Source of the DNA: Okapia johnstoni
Lineage: Eukaryota; Chordata; Mammalia; Artiodactyla; Giraffidae
NCBI GenBank assembly: GCA_024291935.2
Contig: CM044326.1
Span: 35,897,948 to 35,961,947 of the forward strand
Direction of reading: 5' to 3'
DNA: 64,000 bases
Shown: positions 11,062-23,789 of the stretch, piece after piece
Layout of the letters: every line of letters starts with the position of its first letter
Position numbering within the stretch: position 1 is the first letter of the stretch
Translations under genes and position numbers: made by a program
Notes under the pieces: generated by a model
What the model saw: only the letters and a program-made list of their open reading frames with translations
Databases searched by the model: none
Told to the model about the DNA's origin: nothing

Positions 11062-11280
11062 GAGTTGTGTGCGCATGCTAAGTCACTTCAGTCTGCCTGA
11101 CTCTTTGCAACCCCATGGACTGTAGCCTGCCAGGCTCCTTGGTCCATGGGATTCTCCAGGCAAGAATCCTGGAATGAGTTGCCATGCCCTCCTCCAGGGG
11201 ATCTTCCTGACTCAGATGTCTCTTACATCTACTTGCATTCGCAGGCTGGTTCTTGACCACTAGCGCCTCCAGGGAAGCTC
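11062..11280 (-). repeat. Bov-tA SINE
   Basis: Reverse orientation with GCATGCTAAGTCACTTCAGT at one end and CTAGCGCCTCCAGGGAAGCT at the other. Confidence 0.94.
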
Positions 11281-12226
11281 ATTCCTGGAGTCAGAACCCA
11301 GGAAGTCCTGGATTGCGGAGAGCCAGCTGCAGTGCTCTTTGTGCAGGACCAAAGTCCACCTCCAGATCCTGCCTGGAGGAAGGAGACATGCCTCCCAGGC
11401 CAGGGCTGAGGTTCCCCGTGCTGTGAGGGCAGGAGCAGAGAGACGGTGGGGCTCTGTCCTGTCGGAGATCAGAGCCCAAGCCAGGCACGCCCAGAGGAGT
11501 AAGAGGCAGGGTTTGAATCTGTCTTTTCAAAAACAAATAGCTTTGCGATTTTTTTTTGTTTGTTTTTATGTTTTATTTATGAAAGGGCACACACATAGTT
11601 AAAAAAAAATCAAATAATCAAAAAATAATCCAAGGAAAACAAGGAAGTAAGGCTCCGGCAATTGTTGGCTTATTTGCTTAGGAAAAGCCTTTGCTGGGGC
11701 TCTCTCAGTGGCGAGTGGTTAAGCCCAGAACTGAACTGGCTGACAAGCTCGAGGGAATTCACGGAGACCGCAGGAGAGGAGGGCAGGCTGGCCACAGGGC
11801 CGTTCTCTCTGCCCCTGATCCTGCCTGACCCGCCTTCTCCAGTCTGCATAATGGCTCCAGGCTCCATAAAGGCTCCATAAAGGCTCCAGGCGGGCTGCAG
11901 CCTACGTCCACCCAGCTCTGAGATCCCACAGAGGGAACAGGCGCCTCCCTCCCCTCTGCCCTGAGCAGTGCGTCCTCCCCTTGAGCCAGCTCACCTCTGG
12001 CCAGAGCTGCGAGTCTTCTGACTGGCCAGTGGGCAGGGGCTGTGAGATGGGCAGCCACACAGCATCACATTGTGAGGGCAGAGGGAAGCAGCTATTTGAG
12101 AAAGGGGTGCTGTGCTCCGAAGTTGGGTGGGGAGGGAGGGGTGCTTGGGTGCACGGCCGCTCAGACAGTAAGTGCTCCCTAGGGCCCTATTTGACCTGTG
12201 TCCTTCCTGGCTCGAATCCTCCAAGG

Positions 12227-12420
12227 CAGCGGTCCCCAACCTTTTCAGCACCAGGAAACAAGTTTCATGAAAGACAGTTTTTCGTTGGACCTGGGGTGGG
12301 TGGAGTAGGGAGGTAGTGATTCACAGGCACTACATTTATTGTGGACTTCACTGCTGTTATTATTACATCAGCTGCACCTCAGATCATCAGTCATTAGATC
12401 CTAGAGGTTGGGGACCCCTG
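12227..12420. mobile_element. hAT-type non-autonomous DNA transposon fossil
   Basis: The 194-bp element starts CAGCGGTCCCCAACC and ends GGTTGGGGACCCCTG. These are inverted repeats matching at 14 of 15 bases. The 8-bp direct repeat CTCCAAGG lies immediately outside both ends (12219-12226 and 12421-12428), the target-site length of the hAT superfamily. It has no open frame of its own, so it is a non-autonomous copy. The structure is seen directly; the superfamily is inferred from it. Confidence 0.9.
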
Positions 12421-13175
12421 CTCCAAGGGTTTCCCCTCCTAAAACTCTCATCTCTGCCCTGTGTCGACACCCAGTACTCTGGTACCCTCTCTCCCTAGTT
12501 CCTGTTCTCCGGCCACTCAGTGGAACATGGCTGGCCCTCCATCTGCCCATTTCATGGCTTTTGCAAATTGTTTCCTCTGCTTGAATTCTTTCTCCTATTC
12601 CACCTACTTGTAGGATTCCTTCAAGTCTCAGACTAAATGTCCCTTTCTCAGAAATATTGTGTGACAGTACGTGTGTGCACACACGTATTTTGTTTGGAAA
12701 TAAATAATTAGTTGACGAAATTCCCTGATTTGCAGATTGGCGCTTGTCAGTCTTTGTAACTATTTCCATCATGGCCAATATCAAACTGCCAACAGGCATC
12801 GCTGCCCACGTTGCTGGGGAGAGAGGAGCATTCTTGGGGTGTGACAGCGTCAGGCATGGGCTGGTGGTCTACACCACAGTCTACCCCACCCTTGCTCCCC
12901 AGCTACCCCTCCCTTGTCCTCCCATGGAGTACTGTGCACTGTTATCTCATGACCTTTGCTCCCATCTGTGTGTCTGCATTGGCTTGTAGGGTGGTAGCTT
13001 TAATTGTCCGACTCTTCCGCTCCACTCTGAGCTTCCCGAGGGCAGGGCAGGGCCGGCCCACCTCCACCAGTACCCGTCCCACCGAGGCTGCGGGAGGCAA
13101 CAGGCACCTAGAAATCTTGAGCATCTCTAGCCCCACCTGCTGGGACCGTCTGGGGGCTTTATCCCCTTTCCAGCG

Positions 13176-13392
13176 GTGCCCAGGTGGCACTGTGGTAAAG
13201 AACCCACCTGCCAATGCAGGAGACATAAGAGACACGGGTTCAGTCCCTAGGTTGGGAAGATCCCCTGGAGGAGGGCTTGGCAACCCACTCCAGTATTCTT
13301 GCCTGGAGAATCCCATGGACAGAGGAGCCTGGCGGGCTACAGTCCATAGGGGCTCAAAGAGTCAGACACGACTGAAGGGACTTAGCACACAG
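13176..13392 (+). repeat. Bov-tA SINE
   Basis: GTGCCCAGGTGGCACTGTGG head and GACACGACTGAAGGGACTTA tail. Confidence 0.94.
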
Positions 13393-13851
13393 TGGTGCCA
13401 GAGAGCACGGGGCAGACAGCTTAATCCTTGCCACTGGGGAGCAGGAAGTCCTGTCTTTTCACTTAGGACATTTTTTTCATTCTTTTCTCTCCTCCTCCCC
13501 ACTTTTTTTTTTTAATCTTACAGATATTTGCATCTTTTTTGCATTTTTTTTTTTTATGCAGGGCGGGACCCTGGGAATTTAAGCACCCTGCCCAAGGTCA
13601 CCTGGCCGGCCAGGGTTAGGGTTAGGACGAGTCTCTAACCTGGTGACGCGGCCCGCACCTCTGTCCCACCCTCTTCTCCACCCGGGACCTGAGAAGAGCC
13701 TGTTGCCCGTCCAATCCCTGGCACGTGACTCGTGGGCAGGCTCCAGCTCACGTGGCCCCTTCCTCTCATTCTTTCCGACCTCTGTACTGATGTGTGTGCC
13801 ATGCCTTCCCGCCTGGTCTGCTTCTAACCCACATTCTTTAATTTGTACCCA

Positions 13852-13945
13852 CTTTTATGAGGCATGATTTACATGCCATAAAATTCGCTCATTATAAAGA
13901 CACAGTCCAGCGGTTTTTAGTGAGGTTACACAATCGAGTTTAGAG
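13852..13945 (-). repeat. L1 3' remnant
   Basis: TTTATGAGGCATGATTTACATGCCATAAAA... resembles the antisense of old mammalian L1 3' sequence. Short and diverged. Confidence 0.55.
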
Positions 13946-16066
13946 TGCTGCCCTCGCCCTGGAGGGCCCAGGAGCACTTGGAGTCACTACCCTAGACCCA
14001 CCTCCCGATTCCCGACCCGCGAGCTCCCGCCTGAGGGTCATGGGACCTGGTGTGCCGGCACATCCTAGTCGGGACACACTGTGCCCCCCGACGTGCGACG
14101 CCCAGCCCTGCTCAGCCCGGGAGCCCCTCCCGCCTCGGGATCTGGGGCCTGGCTCGTCCCCCGTCCCCCCGGAGCTTTGGCAAATATTTGTCAATGAATC
14201 AGGAGCAGGTTCAGCAGGAGGCAGGTGAGGGGGTGGGGTCGTGACTCCTGGAGGTGCTCTGGGCCCCTTCCTCGGTCTCCCCCCACCCCCAGTGCCTCCC
14301 ACACTGACCAGACAGCCCTAGCTTTGCCTTTTGGCTCTGAAACCGAAACCCACGTGGGAGAGATGGGGCTGGGGGGAGGCAGCCTAGCAGAGCTGTAGAC
14401 ATGTCGTGCAGGAAGGAGGGGTGGAGAGGGCTGGGGCACCTTTGTTGGAGAAGCCGTCGGAAGCAGGGCCGCTGGGCTCTGTGAGTGTGTGCGTGGAGGG
14501 GGCGGTGAGGGAAGGCACTTCACCCGGAGCAGCGTGTGGTGTGACATGTGGCAGGGGCAGCAGGGAACTGACAGACGTCAGCTAGGGTTCAAGACTAGGC
14601 AGCACCTGCGGGGAAGGGACCCCTCCACCCCGAGCTGCTGGGACTGTCGTGGGACTTGACCTCCCTAGGGGAAGCGGTCGGTCAGAGAAGGGACCTCACG
14701 GCTGGCTGGTCGGCAGGGGCGAGGTGGGGGCCTGGGGACCACCCTCGGTGCCCACCCCTGGTGCCCGCAGAGGGTGAGAGGACCCGGCAGCCGTCCCTGC
14801 CTGCTGCCTTTTTCTGTCCCCCCCGGCCCCACCCCGCCGCCCCTCCACCACCTGGCACAGCAGGGTTTGTCCAGAGAGGTTCTGGGAACAGCCAGGTGAG
14901 CGTCCACGGGAGCCTGCTCTGTGGGGTTGCGGTGGACCCTGGGTCCAGCCTGGCTCCTCCCTTCCCACAGGCCCCTCCTCTGCTGAGCCCTCAGCAGCTT
15001 TGTGAACAAGTCTGCCATGTATGTAAATGTATGGAAAGTCCCACGCTCCCTGACACCTCAGGGCCTGCAGCCTCCTCTCTCTTCCACGCCCTTGGCCCGT
15101 TTGCCGCGGGGAAGACCCCCACCCCCGGGTGCTCATAGCCCGGGACTGTCAGAGCGGGCGCCTTAGGGATGGAGAGTGAGAAAGCTGGCCCAGAGAGGGA
15201 CGGGGGCTTGCCCCAGGGCGCACAGCAGCTGGGCTGAGTCAGGCTGCGCTGCGGCTCTCCTGAACCGGGACCCAGGGTTTATCTCCGGGCACTTGGCCCT
15301 GACGACTGCAGCCCAGCTCCAGGAAACAGCTCTGCTGGGGCTGAGGCGTCCTTGCGGACTCTGGAGGAGCCAGTGGAAATCAGAAGTGGTGGAACCTCTG
15401 TGTGCCCATCTCTAAGATAGGGGCCCGGTCCCCTCCTAGGCGGGGGCGTGAGGCCCGAATGAGTAAGTGTGTGTCAGACGCCGAGCACGTTTCACCTGCT
15501 GAGGTCTGGTTCCACGCCCGGGCCCCAGCTTGCGTCCAGCAGGCCCAATGTCAGGGGTCCTGAGGTCAAGTCTTGGCTCTGTCGGCCTTGCCCGGACCCT
15601 TCCCTGGGCCCCCATCCCTCCTTCTGTGTCGTGCCTGGACAGTGTGACTTCCAGCAGTGACTGTTGTTCGTGGCCCGCCACCTCAGGCCCCACCTGAGCC
15701 GCTGCTGGAAGGCCATTTGCATGGGTCTGGTTCCAGGTGGCAGCCCATGCCGGGCTCCAGGCTGCCTGACTGGCCCAGAGAGCCCTGAGGCGTGCGTGTC
15801 CTTAGCCAGCTTCTGCGGTGCTCTGCACTGAAGGCCCGAGTGGGCAGGTTTCCCCTGATGTCAGCTTAGACCGCCCGGGGGTGGGGGAGCGGGCAGAGCC
15901 TGGTCAGGCTGGGCCAGGGCTCCGCTTTGGGGGCGCTGGGCGCTCTTGTCCTCCTGCTCAGGCTTCACCCCTCTCCTGGGACCCGGAGAAGATGGAAGCA
16001 GCGGCTCTCCCCTCCCCGGCCGCACCCCTGAGCCCTGGAAGAGGCACCCCTCGGTCAGGCCAGCCG

Positions 16067-16080
16067 CCCCCCCCCCCCCC
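16067..16080. repeat. Poly-C run
   Basis: Fourteen consecutive C bases in DEGS2 intron 1. Length is likely variable or poorly sequenced. A similar run lies at 32808-32821. Confidence 0.85.
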
Positions 16081-16536
16081 GGCCTTCTCCATGACCCCGC
16101 CCTGCACCTCCGTCCCCTCTTTGTGCCATCCCCCCACCCCCTCTCCCCCCCTTGCCCTCACTCGGCCTCACCTTCTCACCTTGCTTCCTGCTGAGACAGC
16201 TCCTGCTGGGGCCCCCTGGGGCCTTGCTAAGTCCAGCAGGCGACTGTCCTGCCTTTGTTTCTCTGACCCTCTTTGACCCCCGCAGTGGGACACCCCAAGC
16301 CCACAGCTACAGCTATCCAGAATCTGACTGCGCCCAGTGACCTTGTTAGGCCTGCGTGGCTGGAGGTCCCCAGGACATCTTCTCGGAGTGGACCCCAAGC
16401 CTCCCAGCTCCCCTGGGGCCCGGAAGCCCTGGCATTGAACAGGTTCCGTGTTTGCTGTTCCACCTGCCCAGCAGGTGGTGGGCGGCTAGTGAACCAGCTT
16501 GACCCGCTCACCAGTGCTGCCCAGGTGGGTCCGGAG

Positions 16537-16887
16537 TTGTTGCTGTTCAGTCGCTCAGTCGTGTCAGACTCTGGGACCCCATGGACTGCAGCATGCCAGG
16601 CTTCCCTGTCCTTGACCAACTCCCAGAGCTTGCTCTAACTCATGTCCATCGAGTCAGTGATGCCATCCAACCATCTCATCCTCTGCCATCCCCTTGTCCT
16701 CCTGCCTTCAACCTTTCCCAGCATCAGGGTCTTTTCCAATGAATCAGCTCTTTGCATAAAGTGGACAAAGTATGGGAGCTTCAGCTTCAGCATCAGTCCT
16801 TCCAGTAAATATTCAGGATTGATTTCCTTTAGGACTGACTGGTTTGATCTCCTTGCAGTCCAAGGGACTCTCCAGAGTGGTCCTACT
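16537..16887 (-). repeat. BovB LINE 3' fragment
   Basis: Reverse orientation: CTGTTCAGTCGCTCAGTCGT at the 3' end through TCCATCGAGTCAGTGATGCC to CTTGCAGTCCAAGGGACTCT. Confidence 0.95.
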
Positions 16888-18754
16888 TAGATGGTGCCTT
16901 TCTGGGGTCTTCACTGATGTTCAGTGTGAACACCAGCTGTGCCACCCCTGGAATCTGCTGCGCACCCCCCCCGCCCCCGGCTGCTCTGCCGTCTGAGCCC
17001 TCACAGGGTCTTGCCTGGGTCCCCCTTGGGCTTTAGCACTTGCTCTGCCCATCCCCCTGCCGCCCCAGCTTTCTGGGGCTCCCCGCCCCCCATCTCTGTG
17101 GTCTGGATGGGGCTCTGGGCAGCTGGGAGGTGATCTGAAGCTTGGCCCCTTCTCAGATTGCCCCTGAGCTGCCCAGCAAAGCTGCCCCAGCGTCCAGCTT
17201 GTGCATCGGCCCATTTCCTGGAGCTTCCGCCAGGCCCGGTGGCGTCATGGTCTGGGAGTCCGGGGCCTGTTCTCATAGGTTAAAGCAAGTCTGGGGCCAT
17301 ATCGGCTTTCATTCTCAGTCCACGGCACCAAGGGTCAGAAATGGAACGTTTTTACTCTCAGGTCAGGAAACTGTGTTTAATAACAACAGTAGTAACAGCT
17401 CCTAGGGCTCCGAGCTGTCATCCTAGGCTCACCACAGGCTGATCTGGGGTCGGGGGGGGTGGAGCAGGCATCACCCCCATTTCCCGGATGTGGAGACCTA
17501 GGCCGGGGCAGTGGTGCGGCCAGGACTCGGTTGTCCAGGGTCGGGGGCTGGGGACTGGGCACTCCAGCCCATGTTGGGGCTGCAGCTGAGCTGAGGGCAG
17601 CTGGGTCCTTGGAGAACTATCAGGAAAGCCAGAAGGGGGCGCCAGGCCAGGCGGGGGGGTACCCCCAGGGCGCGCTCCTTTGCTCCACGCACGCAGGACT
17701 TACTGGCCTTGTTCACAGCTGCTGGCTCGGCCATGGCCCTGGCCTCTGAGTGGCACAGGAGCGGCCTGTCCGCGGGCCTGGATCCCTGAGCTGGGGTCCT
17801 GGTCCCTGCTGGCCCAGAACTTGCCAGGCTGTGCTCACCTGGTATAGGTGTGGCCTGCCCCGCCCTCCTGCCCCAGGCCTGGCCTCCTTCCAAGGGGAGC
17901 CAGGAGAGGCCGGCCCTGTAGAGGCTGGTGGCCCCTGGCCACCTGAGTCAGCTCCCAGGTGTGTCTGGACAGGTAAGGGCCCAGTCCCTGGTTGCTCAAG
18001 GAGGGAGGCTGGTTCCCAGAGACCCGCCCCTGCTGTTCGGGAGACTAGTGGCGCCCAGCGAGGCCTGCGGTCCCAGTCTGACATCCAGGTATGCAAAGGC
18101 TGGGGACCTTGAATTTGATGAAATGCAGGCCTGGGCTGTGGGTGAGAGCTTCCCCACTGCTGAGGTTGCAGGCGTGTCCTTTAGCCCTGGCTGTCACGGA
18201 GACACCTCTTCCTCCTCTGCTCCACCCCGCCGTGGCCACTGGACCCCCTCCCCAGTCCCCTCAGCCCCCCACCGGAGGCACCCATTTTCCTGGGTAACAC
18301 TGAGACCCACCCTCTGACATGTCCCTGCTCACCCTGACCCCTTCTCGGGGGCAAAATGAGGCCTGCCCCCTGCACCCCCTCCTGAGTGGGGCCCACATGT
18401 CAGCCCCCACCCCCCGGCCGGGTCCTTGGTCTCCTTGGCCCTGCCCGGCAGGGTGACGCTGGGTGAGCGCCGTGCTGGCTCATCCGCCTTGGCCAAGGCT
18501 GGCGGGCCGTGTGGCCCTCGATGGGCAGGGGCAAGCGTGAGTGGCCGCTGTGCCCAGTGCCAGGCCGGGCAGAGGTGGGGCCCGAGGCCGTCTGGGCTGC
18601 TGGAGCCCCGGGCTTTCCTCATCCGCCGTCTAGCTGCTGTGAGTCTCCTAGGGCTGCAGACACACACTTGTCCCCTCACGGTCCTGGAGGTCAGACACCT
18701 GACCCAGGTCTCATGGGGCTGAAGTTTCCTCCCGGAGCGCCGGCAGAGGAATCT

Positions 18755-20240
18755 GTCTATTAGCTTCAGGTGTACAACATAATGATTAAAAAAATTTTTT
18801 TTAATGGAAATACAGTTGATTTATAATGTGTTATTTTCAGGTATACAGCAAAATGGTTCAGTTATATACATATCTGCTGCTGCTGCTAAGTCGCTTCAGT
18901 CGTGTCTGACTCTGTGCGACCCCATAGACAGCAGCCCACCAGGCTCCTCAGTCCCTGGGATTCTCCAGGCAAGAACACTGGAGTGGGTTGCCATTTCCTT
19001 CTCCAATGTGTGAAAGTGAAAAGTGAAAGTGAAGTCGCTCAGTCGTGTCTGACTCTTAGCGACCTCATGGACTGCAGCCTACCAGGCTCCTCCGTCCATG
19101 GGATTTTCTAGGCAAGATGTAAATATATATATATTAGTTTTTACATTCTCTTCCATTATAGATTATTACAAGATATTGAGTATAGTCCCCTGTGCTGCAC
19201 AGTAGGTCCTTGTTGATTATCTATGTTATATATAGTAATGTGCACATTTTAATCCTAAATGCCTAATTTATCCCTCCCCCAACACAGTGATTTCATATTA
19301 TACATTGCGAAATGATCCCCATAAGTCTAGTTAGCATCTGTCATCTTACAGTGTTACAATTTTTTATCTTGATGAGTTCTTGAATGACAAATTCTTTTTT
19401 TTTTTCTTCCCCGTTTTGAGATGTAATTCACAGATAACATTTTATAAGTTTAAACTGTGCAACATAATGGTTTGATATGTGTATATATTGCAAAATGATT
19501 ACCGTAGTAAGTTTAGCTAGCATTGGATGACAAATTCTTGATGAGAACTTTCAAGACCTACTTTTGTAACAACTTAAAAGTGTGCAATACAGTATGACTA
19601 ACGGTAATCACCATTCTGGGTGTTACATTCCTATGTCCTACTTGTCTTATAACTGGAAGTTTCATTCCTCCCTGAGGCTGAATAATATTCTATTGTGTGG
19701 CTGGACCTCATTTTTGTTTATTTGCTCATCAGTTAATGGACACTTGGGTCGTTCCTACTTTCTGGCTGGTGTGAATAGTTCTGTGGATATGCGTGTGCAA
19801 GTCTCTGTTTGTGTCCCTGAATTTAAATTCTTTAGGAGTGGAACTGCGTGCTCTTATGGTTAATCCCATTTTTAACTTCACAAGGAACCACCCAATTGCT
19901 CTTCGCAGTGGCTGCACCATTTTGCATTCCTACTAGCAACATACAGACAAGGATCCCCGTTTCTCCGCAGCCGTGTCAGCACCTGTTAGTTTCTGTTTTT
20001 CTGAGTTTAGCTGTCCTAGCGGCTCTGAGTTGGGACCGCTCTGTGATGCTGGCGGCACCCCTGGTGACTGATGATGTTGAGCATCTTTTCATGTGCTTAG
20101 AGGACCAGATGCTCATCTTTGGAGAAACGTCTATCCAAGTTCCTTTGCCCATTTTTCGTTAGGCTGCTTGTCTTTTTGTTTTGGGGTTGGAGGAGAGCTT
20201 TATATATGCTGGTTATTAACCCCTCTTTCCAGAGCTGGAA
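18755..20240 (-). repeat. L1 LINE remnant(s), interrupted by Bov-tA
   Basis: Old L1 3' region wording: TTCAGGTGTACAACATAATG, CTGTGCTGCACAGTAGGTCC, AGGAGTGGAACTGCGTGCTC and GATGATGTTGAGCATCTTTT. These are the antisense of typical L1 3' sequence. Probably at least two fragments. Confidence 0.8.
18876..19120 (-). repeat. Two Bov-tA tails nested in L1
   Basis: GCTGCTGCTGCTAAGTCGCT at the start, then two successive reverse-orientation Bov-tA segments (18886-19005 and 19025-19115) inside the L1 sequence. This shows a younger insertion. Confidence 0.9.
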
Positions 20241-20569
20241 TGTGAAGTGGTTCTGACCGCTGCTCTGTTCTAACCCCACCTGGGGATGCTGTGGTCCCGG
20301 GGCCCATTAAGCAAGGCTGAGATTTATCGTCCGTCCTGGGCTTGCTTGTGCTTTCCCAGGTTCAGCTTTGATACTGTGCTGTGACCACCATTCTCTTGGG
20401 CCTGATTAGGTGGTGTCCTTGGCGGATTCAGGGAGAGCTCTCTGCATCAAAGGACCCAGGCAGTTGTGGGAGGTTTGGAAGCTTGGGAGTGGCTCTGGCA
20501 GTAGGGGGAAGGAGGCTGGAATAAGAACAGGGGGCGGGGTTGGGGCTTCCCTGGGGCTCAGTAGTAAAA

Positions 20570-20928
20570 AAGTAAGTGAAAGTCGCTCAGTCGTGTCCAA
20601 CTCTGCGACTTCATGGACCCGCCAGGCTCCACCAGGTGGACCCACCAGGACCTGCCAGGCTCCTCTGTCCGTGGAATTCTCCAGGCCAGAATATTGGAGT
20701 GGGTAGCCGTTCCCTTCTCCAGGGGATCTTCTCAACCCAGGGATTGAACCTAGGTCTCTCACATTGCAGGTCGATTCTCTTACCATATGAGCCACCAGGG
20801 AAGCTCAGGAACAGTGGAGTGGGCTGGCCTATCCCTTCTCCAGGGGATCTTCTTGACCCAGTGATCGAACCAGGGTCCCCTGCATTGCAGGCGGATTCTT
20901 TACCAGCTGAGCTACCAGGGAAGCCCCA
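20570..20928 (-). repeat. Bov-tA SINE, dimeric, reverse
   Basis: AGTCGCTCAGTCGTGTCCAA at the 3' end, followed by two reverse heads ending GAGCCACCAGGGAAGCTCAG and GAGCTACCAGGGAAGCCCC. An internal duplication of CCAGGCTCC lies near 20630. Confidence 0.92.
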
Positions 20929-21215
20929 GTGGTAATGAATCTGCCTGCCAATACAAGAGATGTGGGCTCAATCCCTGGTCTGGGAAGATGGTACATGCCG
21001 TGGAGCAACGAAGCCCGTGTGCCACGACTACGAAGCCTGTGCTCTAGAGCGCGCAGCCCGCAACGACTGAGCCTGTGCTCTGCAATAAGAGAAGCCACCG
21101 CAATGGGAAGCCCGGTACCACGGCTAGAGGGTAGCCCCTGCGTGATGCAATTAGAGAAAAGCCCTCGTACCAACGAAGACCCAGCACAGCCAAAAATAAA
21201 GAAGTAAAACTGTAT
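20929..21215 (+). repeat. CHR-type SINE
   Basis: GTGGTAATGAATCTGCCTGC..., GGAGCAACGAAGCCCGTGTG, and a GACCCAGCACAGCCAAAAAT tail, abutting a reverse Bov-tA. Confidence 0.88.
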
Positions 21216-22865
21216 ATTAAAAAAATAACAGGGGGCAGGGGTATGATATTCAGACCCTACCCTGGCCCCCAGCAGGCTGTCTTGAGGCCGAGTGTAGCGC
21301 GACTGCTCACTTGCTTGGAGCCCAAACCACTGTAGCTGCCGGATGAGGTGACGGCTTGGTCGGAGTGTTGCTGTGTAGACAGCGGGCGTGTAAACTCTGC
21401 CAGGGGGATTCTGTGGGCTTCCTGGGCAGAGGTTCCAGGACGTGGGGACCCCAATAGCACCCCCAGCATCTCCAGCTGATGCGAGCTGGACTGCCGTCAG
21501 GAGCCAGGACCAGTCTGGGGGATACACACCCTGCGAGGCACATCCTGCCTGCACGGGTCACCCTGAGACTCAGAGGCCCAGAGAGGGTGGGAACGCACCA
21601 CGGCCACCCAGCAAGATCAGGGCCGACCTCGAGATGGGCTTGTGGTGCTACTGCAGCTTGGGCAGGGGGACTTGGAGCCAGCTCCCTGCTGACTGGACAG
21701 AATTCCTTGGCTCTTGTGTGCTTCGTCTTGCATGCCCCCAGGGACAGGCAGCTCACCACCTCTAAAACAGTTTATTCCATTGCTGAGTGGCTCTGACAGG
21801 AAGTTCTCTGGGTGGGGAGGAAGGAGGAGCTGTCACTTGCTTCCCATTCTGAGCACAAAAGGGAAGTGACTTTCTGGGTCACTCAGAGGGACAAGCAGGC
21901 CAGGATCTGACACTGGCCAGGCCGATTCAAGTCAGGGCCTGGCCCCTGCTGCAGCCCTGGAGACCCTCTTCCCAGGCCAGCCTGAGGCCACCCAGCTGCT
22001 GGCTGGGCAGGAGGGGTGGACATGGGGCACACTGGAGTCGGGCACTGATGGTCCTAAGGGCGCCTGCATCCTCACTGGCCTCAATCCCCATCCGGGTGTG
22101 TCTGGGCACTGGCTCCACCCGAGGAACCCAGGGACAGAGCAGACCTGGGGTGGGAGCGTGACTGTCCCCTCGAGCGTGTGTCGCCCCTGCCCTGTCCCTC
22201 CCGGCCTCTGGACACAGCACCAGCCAGCTCAGCAGCCTTACGCCTGGCCCTGCCAGGCCCTCCGGCCAAGCAGAGGTTTCTAGAAGGCACTGCCCTCTAG
22301 ACCCAAGGGCCCCGACTCCGCCCTTTTCTCTCCTGGCTACTCCTGAAGGCCCTCCCCTGCTTGGGCAACTCCCAAACTGCCATTGTTTTTTCCCTTTTCT
22401 GTAAAACAAAATACAGAAAAGTACAAGCGATATGATAACAAACACCCACCACCCCCGCCCCCAATAAGCGTACTCAACGCTTTATCGTATTTCCTTCCGA
22501 TCTTGTTTAAAAGGACTGAAATACCAAGACAAAGCCAGAGCCCTCCACATTCCCCTTCCCCAGCTCCGCTGCCCCCTCCCAGGGCCCAGAGAGTGGCCAG
22601 TGGCCCCTCCTTGAAGACACAACCACACACAGCACCGCGTGGGTTAGAACCTGCAGCTCCCGGCAGCTGCTTTGATTTCGAGCATCACGTTTCTGTGGCC
22701 CAGGCTGACACCTGCTCTTTACTGAGGCTGGTGACCGAGACCACCCCCCTCCACCCTGCCACTCTGGACAGTCTCCCCAGAGCCCCCCTGAGGTGTGGGG
22801 TGGAGGCGGGTCTGCAGGTGCAGGGTCTGCAGACTCTCTGGGTCACTGCCTGGGGGCTTGATGGT

Positions 22866-22988
22866 GGAGGGAAAGGGCCAGAGGGAGGGAAGAGGGCAGG
22901 AAAAATGGGAGGAGGAGAGGAAGGGAAGGGAGGAAGAAGGGGGAGAGGGAGGAGGAGGGGGAGGGCCAGCAGGAGGAGGGGAAGCACG
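22866..22988. repeat. Polypurine tract upstream of DEGS2 exon 2
   Basis: About 120 bp almost entirely G and A, with many GGAGG/GGGAGG runs, ending about 60 bp before the acceptor of exon 2. Confidence 0.9.
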
Positions 22989-23046
22989 GATTTGGGACCC
23001 ACACGGCTGGTGCCCGCCTCACCTTCTCCCCCTGCCCTCTCTGCAG

Positions 23047-23789
23047 CCAAGTACCCGGCCATCAAGGCCCTGATGCGGCCGGACCCCCATCTCAAGTGGA
23101 CAGTAACGGGGATGGTGCTGGTGCAGCTGCTGGCCTGCTGGCTGGTGCAGGGGCTGGCGTGGCGCTGGCTGTTCTTCTGGGCCTACGCCTTTGGGGGCTG
23201 CGTGAACCACTCGCTGACGCTGGCCATCCACGACATCTCACACAACACCGCCTTCGGCACAGGCTGCGCCGCCCGCAACCGCTGGTTCGCCATCTTCGCC
23301 AACCTGCCTGTGGGCTTGCCCTACGCCGCCACCTTTAAGAAGTACCATGTGGACCACCACCGCTACCTGGGCGGCGACGGGCTGGACGTGGACGTGCCCA
23401 CACGCTTCGAGGGCTGGCTCTTCTGCACGCCGGCCCGCAAGCTGCTCTGGCTGGTCCTGCAGCCCTTCTTCTATGCGCTACGGCCGCTCTGTGTGCACCC
23501 CAAGGCCATGACCCGCATGGAGCTGTTCAACGCCCTGGTGCAGCTGGCGGCTGACGCCACCATCTACGCTCTCTGGGGGCTCAAGCCCGTGGTCTACCTG
23601 CTGGCCGGCTCCCTACTGGGCCTGGGCCTGCACCCCATCTCGGGCCACTTTGTGGCTGAGCACTACATGTTCCTCAAGGGTCACGAGACCTACTCGTACT
23701 ACGGGCCCCTCAACTGGATCACCTTCAACGTGGGCTACCACATGGAACATCATGACTTCCCCAGCATCCCCGGCTGCAACCTGCCCCTG
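23047..23789 (+). CDS. DEGS2: DEGS2 exon 2 (catalytic core)
   Basis: Exon 2 follows a polypyrimidine tract and CTGCAG. Its first two bases finish an Ala codon, then [13 protein letters not shown] follows. It encodes 247 full codons with the membrane fatty-acid-desaturase fold. The three di-iron histidine boxes are visible: HDISH (codons from 23229), HVDHH (from 23346) and HMEHH (from 23739). HPISGHF, an additional conserved His motif, precedes the last box. Hydrophobic segments flank the boxes. The exon ends CCC CTG before GTAGGC, phase 0. The open frame continues on both sides into intron sequence, but those extensions lack family similarity. Identity with the vertebrate DEGS2 family is very high by eye. 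Confidence 0.97.

Larger units (their letters stand above)
8900..23046 (+). other. DEGS2 intron 1
   Basis: An intron of about 14.3 kb. It contains Bov-tA copies (11062, 13176, 18876, 20570), BovB (16537), an L1 remnant (18755-20240), a hAT fossil (12227), a CHR SINE (20929) and a polypurine tract just before exon 2. The stretches 8900-11060, 13950-16535, 16890-18750 and 21206-22860 look unique and GC-rich, with no exon I can support. Confidence 0.8.

Noticed and set aside
13610..13628. Telomere-like TTAGGG motif
   Set aside because: Only two units; expected by chance and not a telomeric array.
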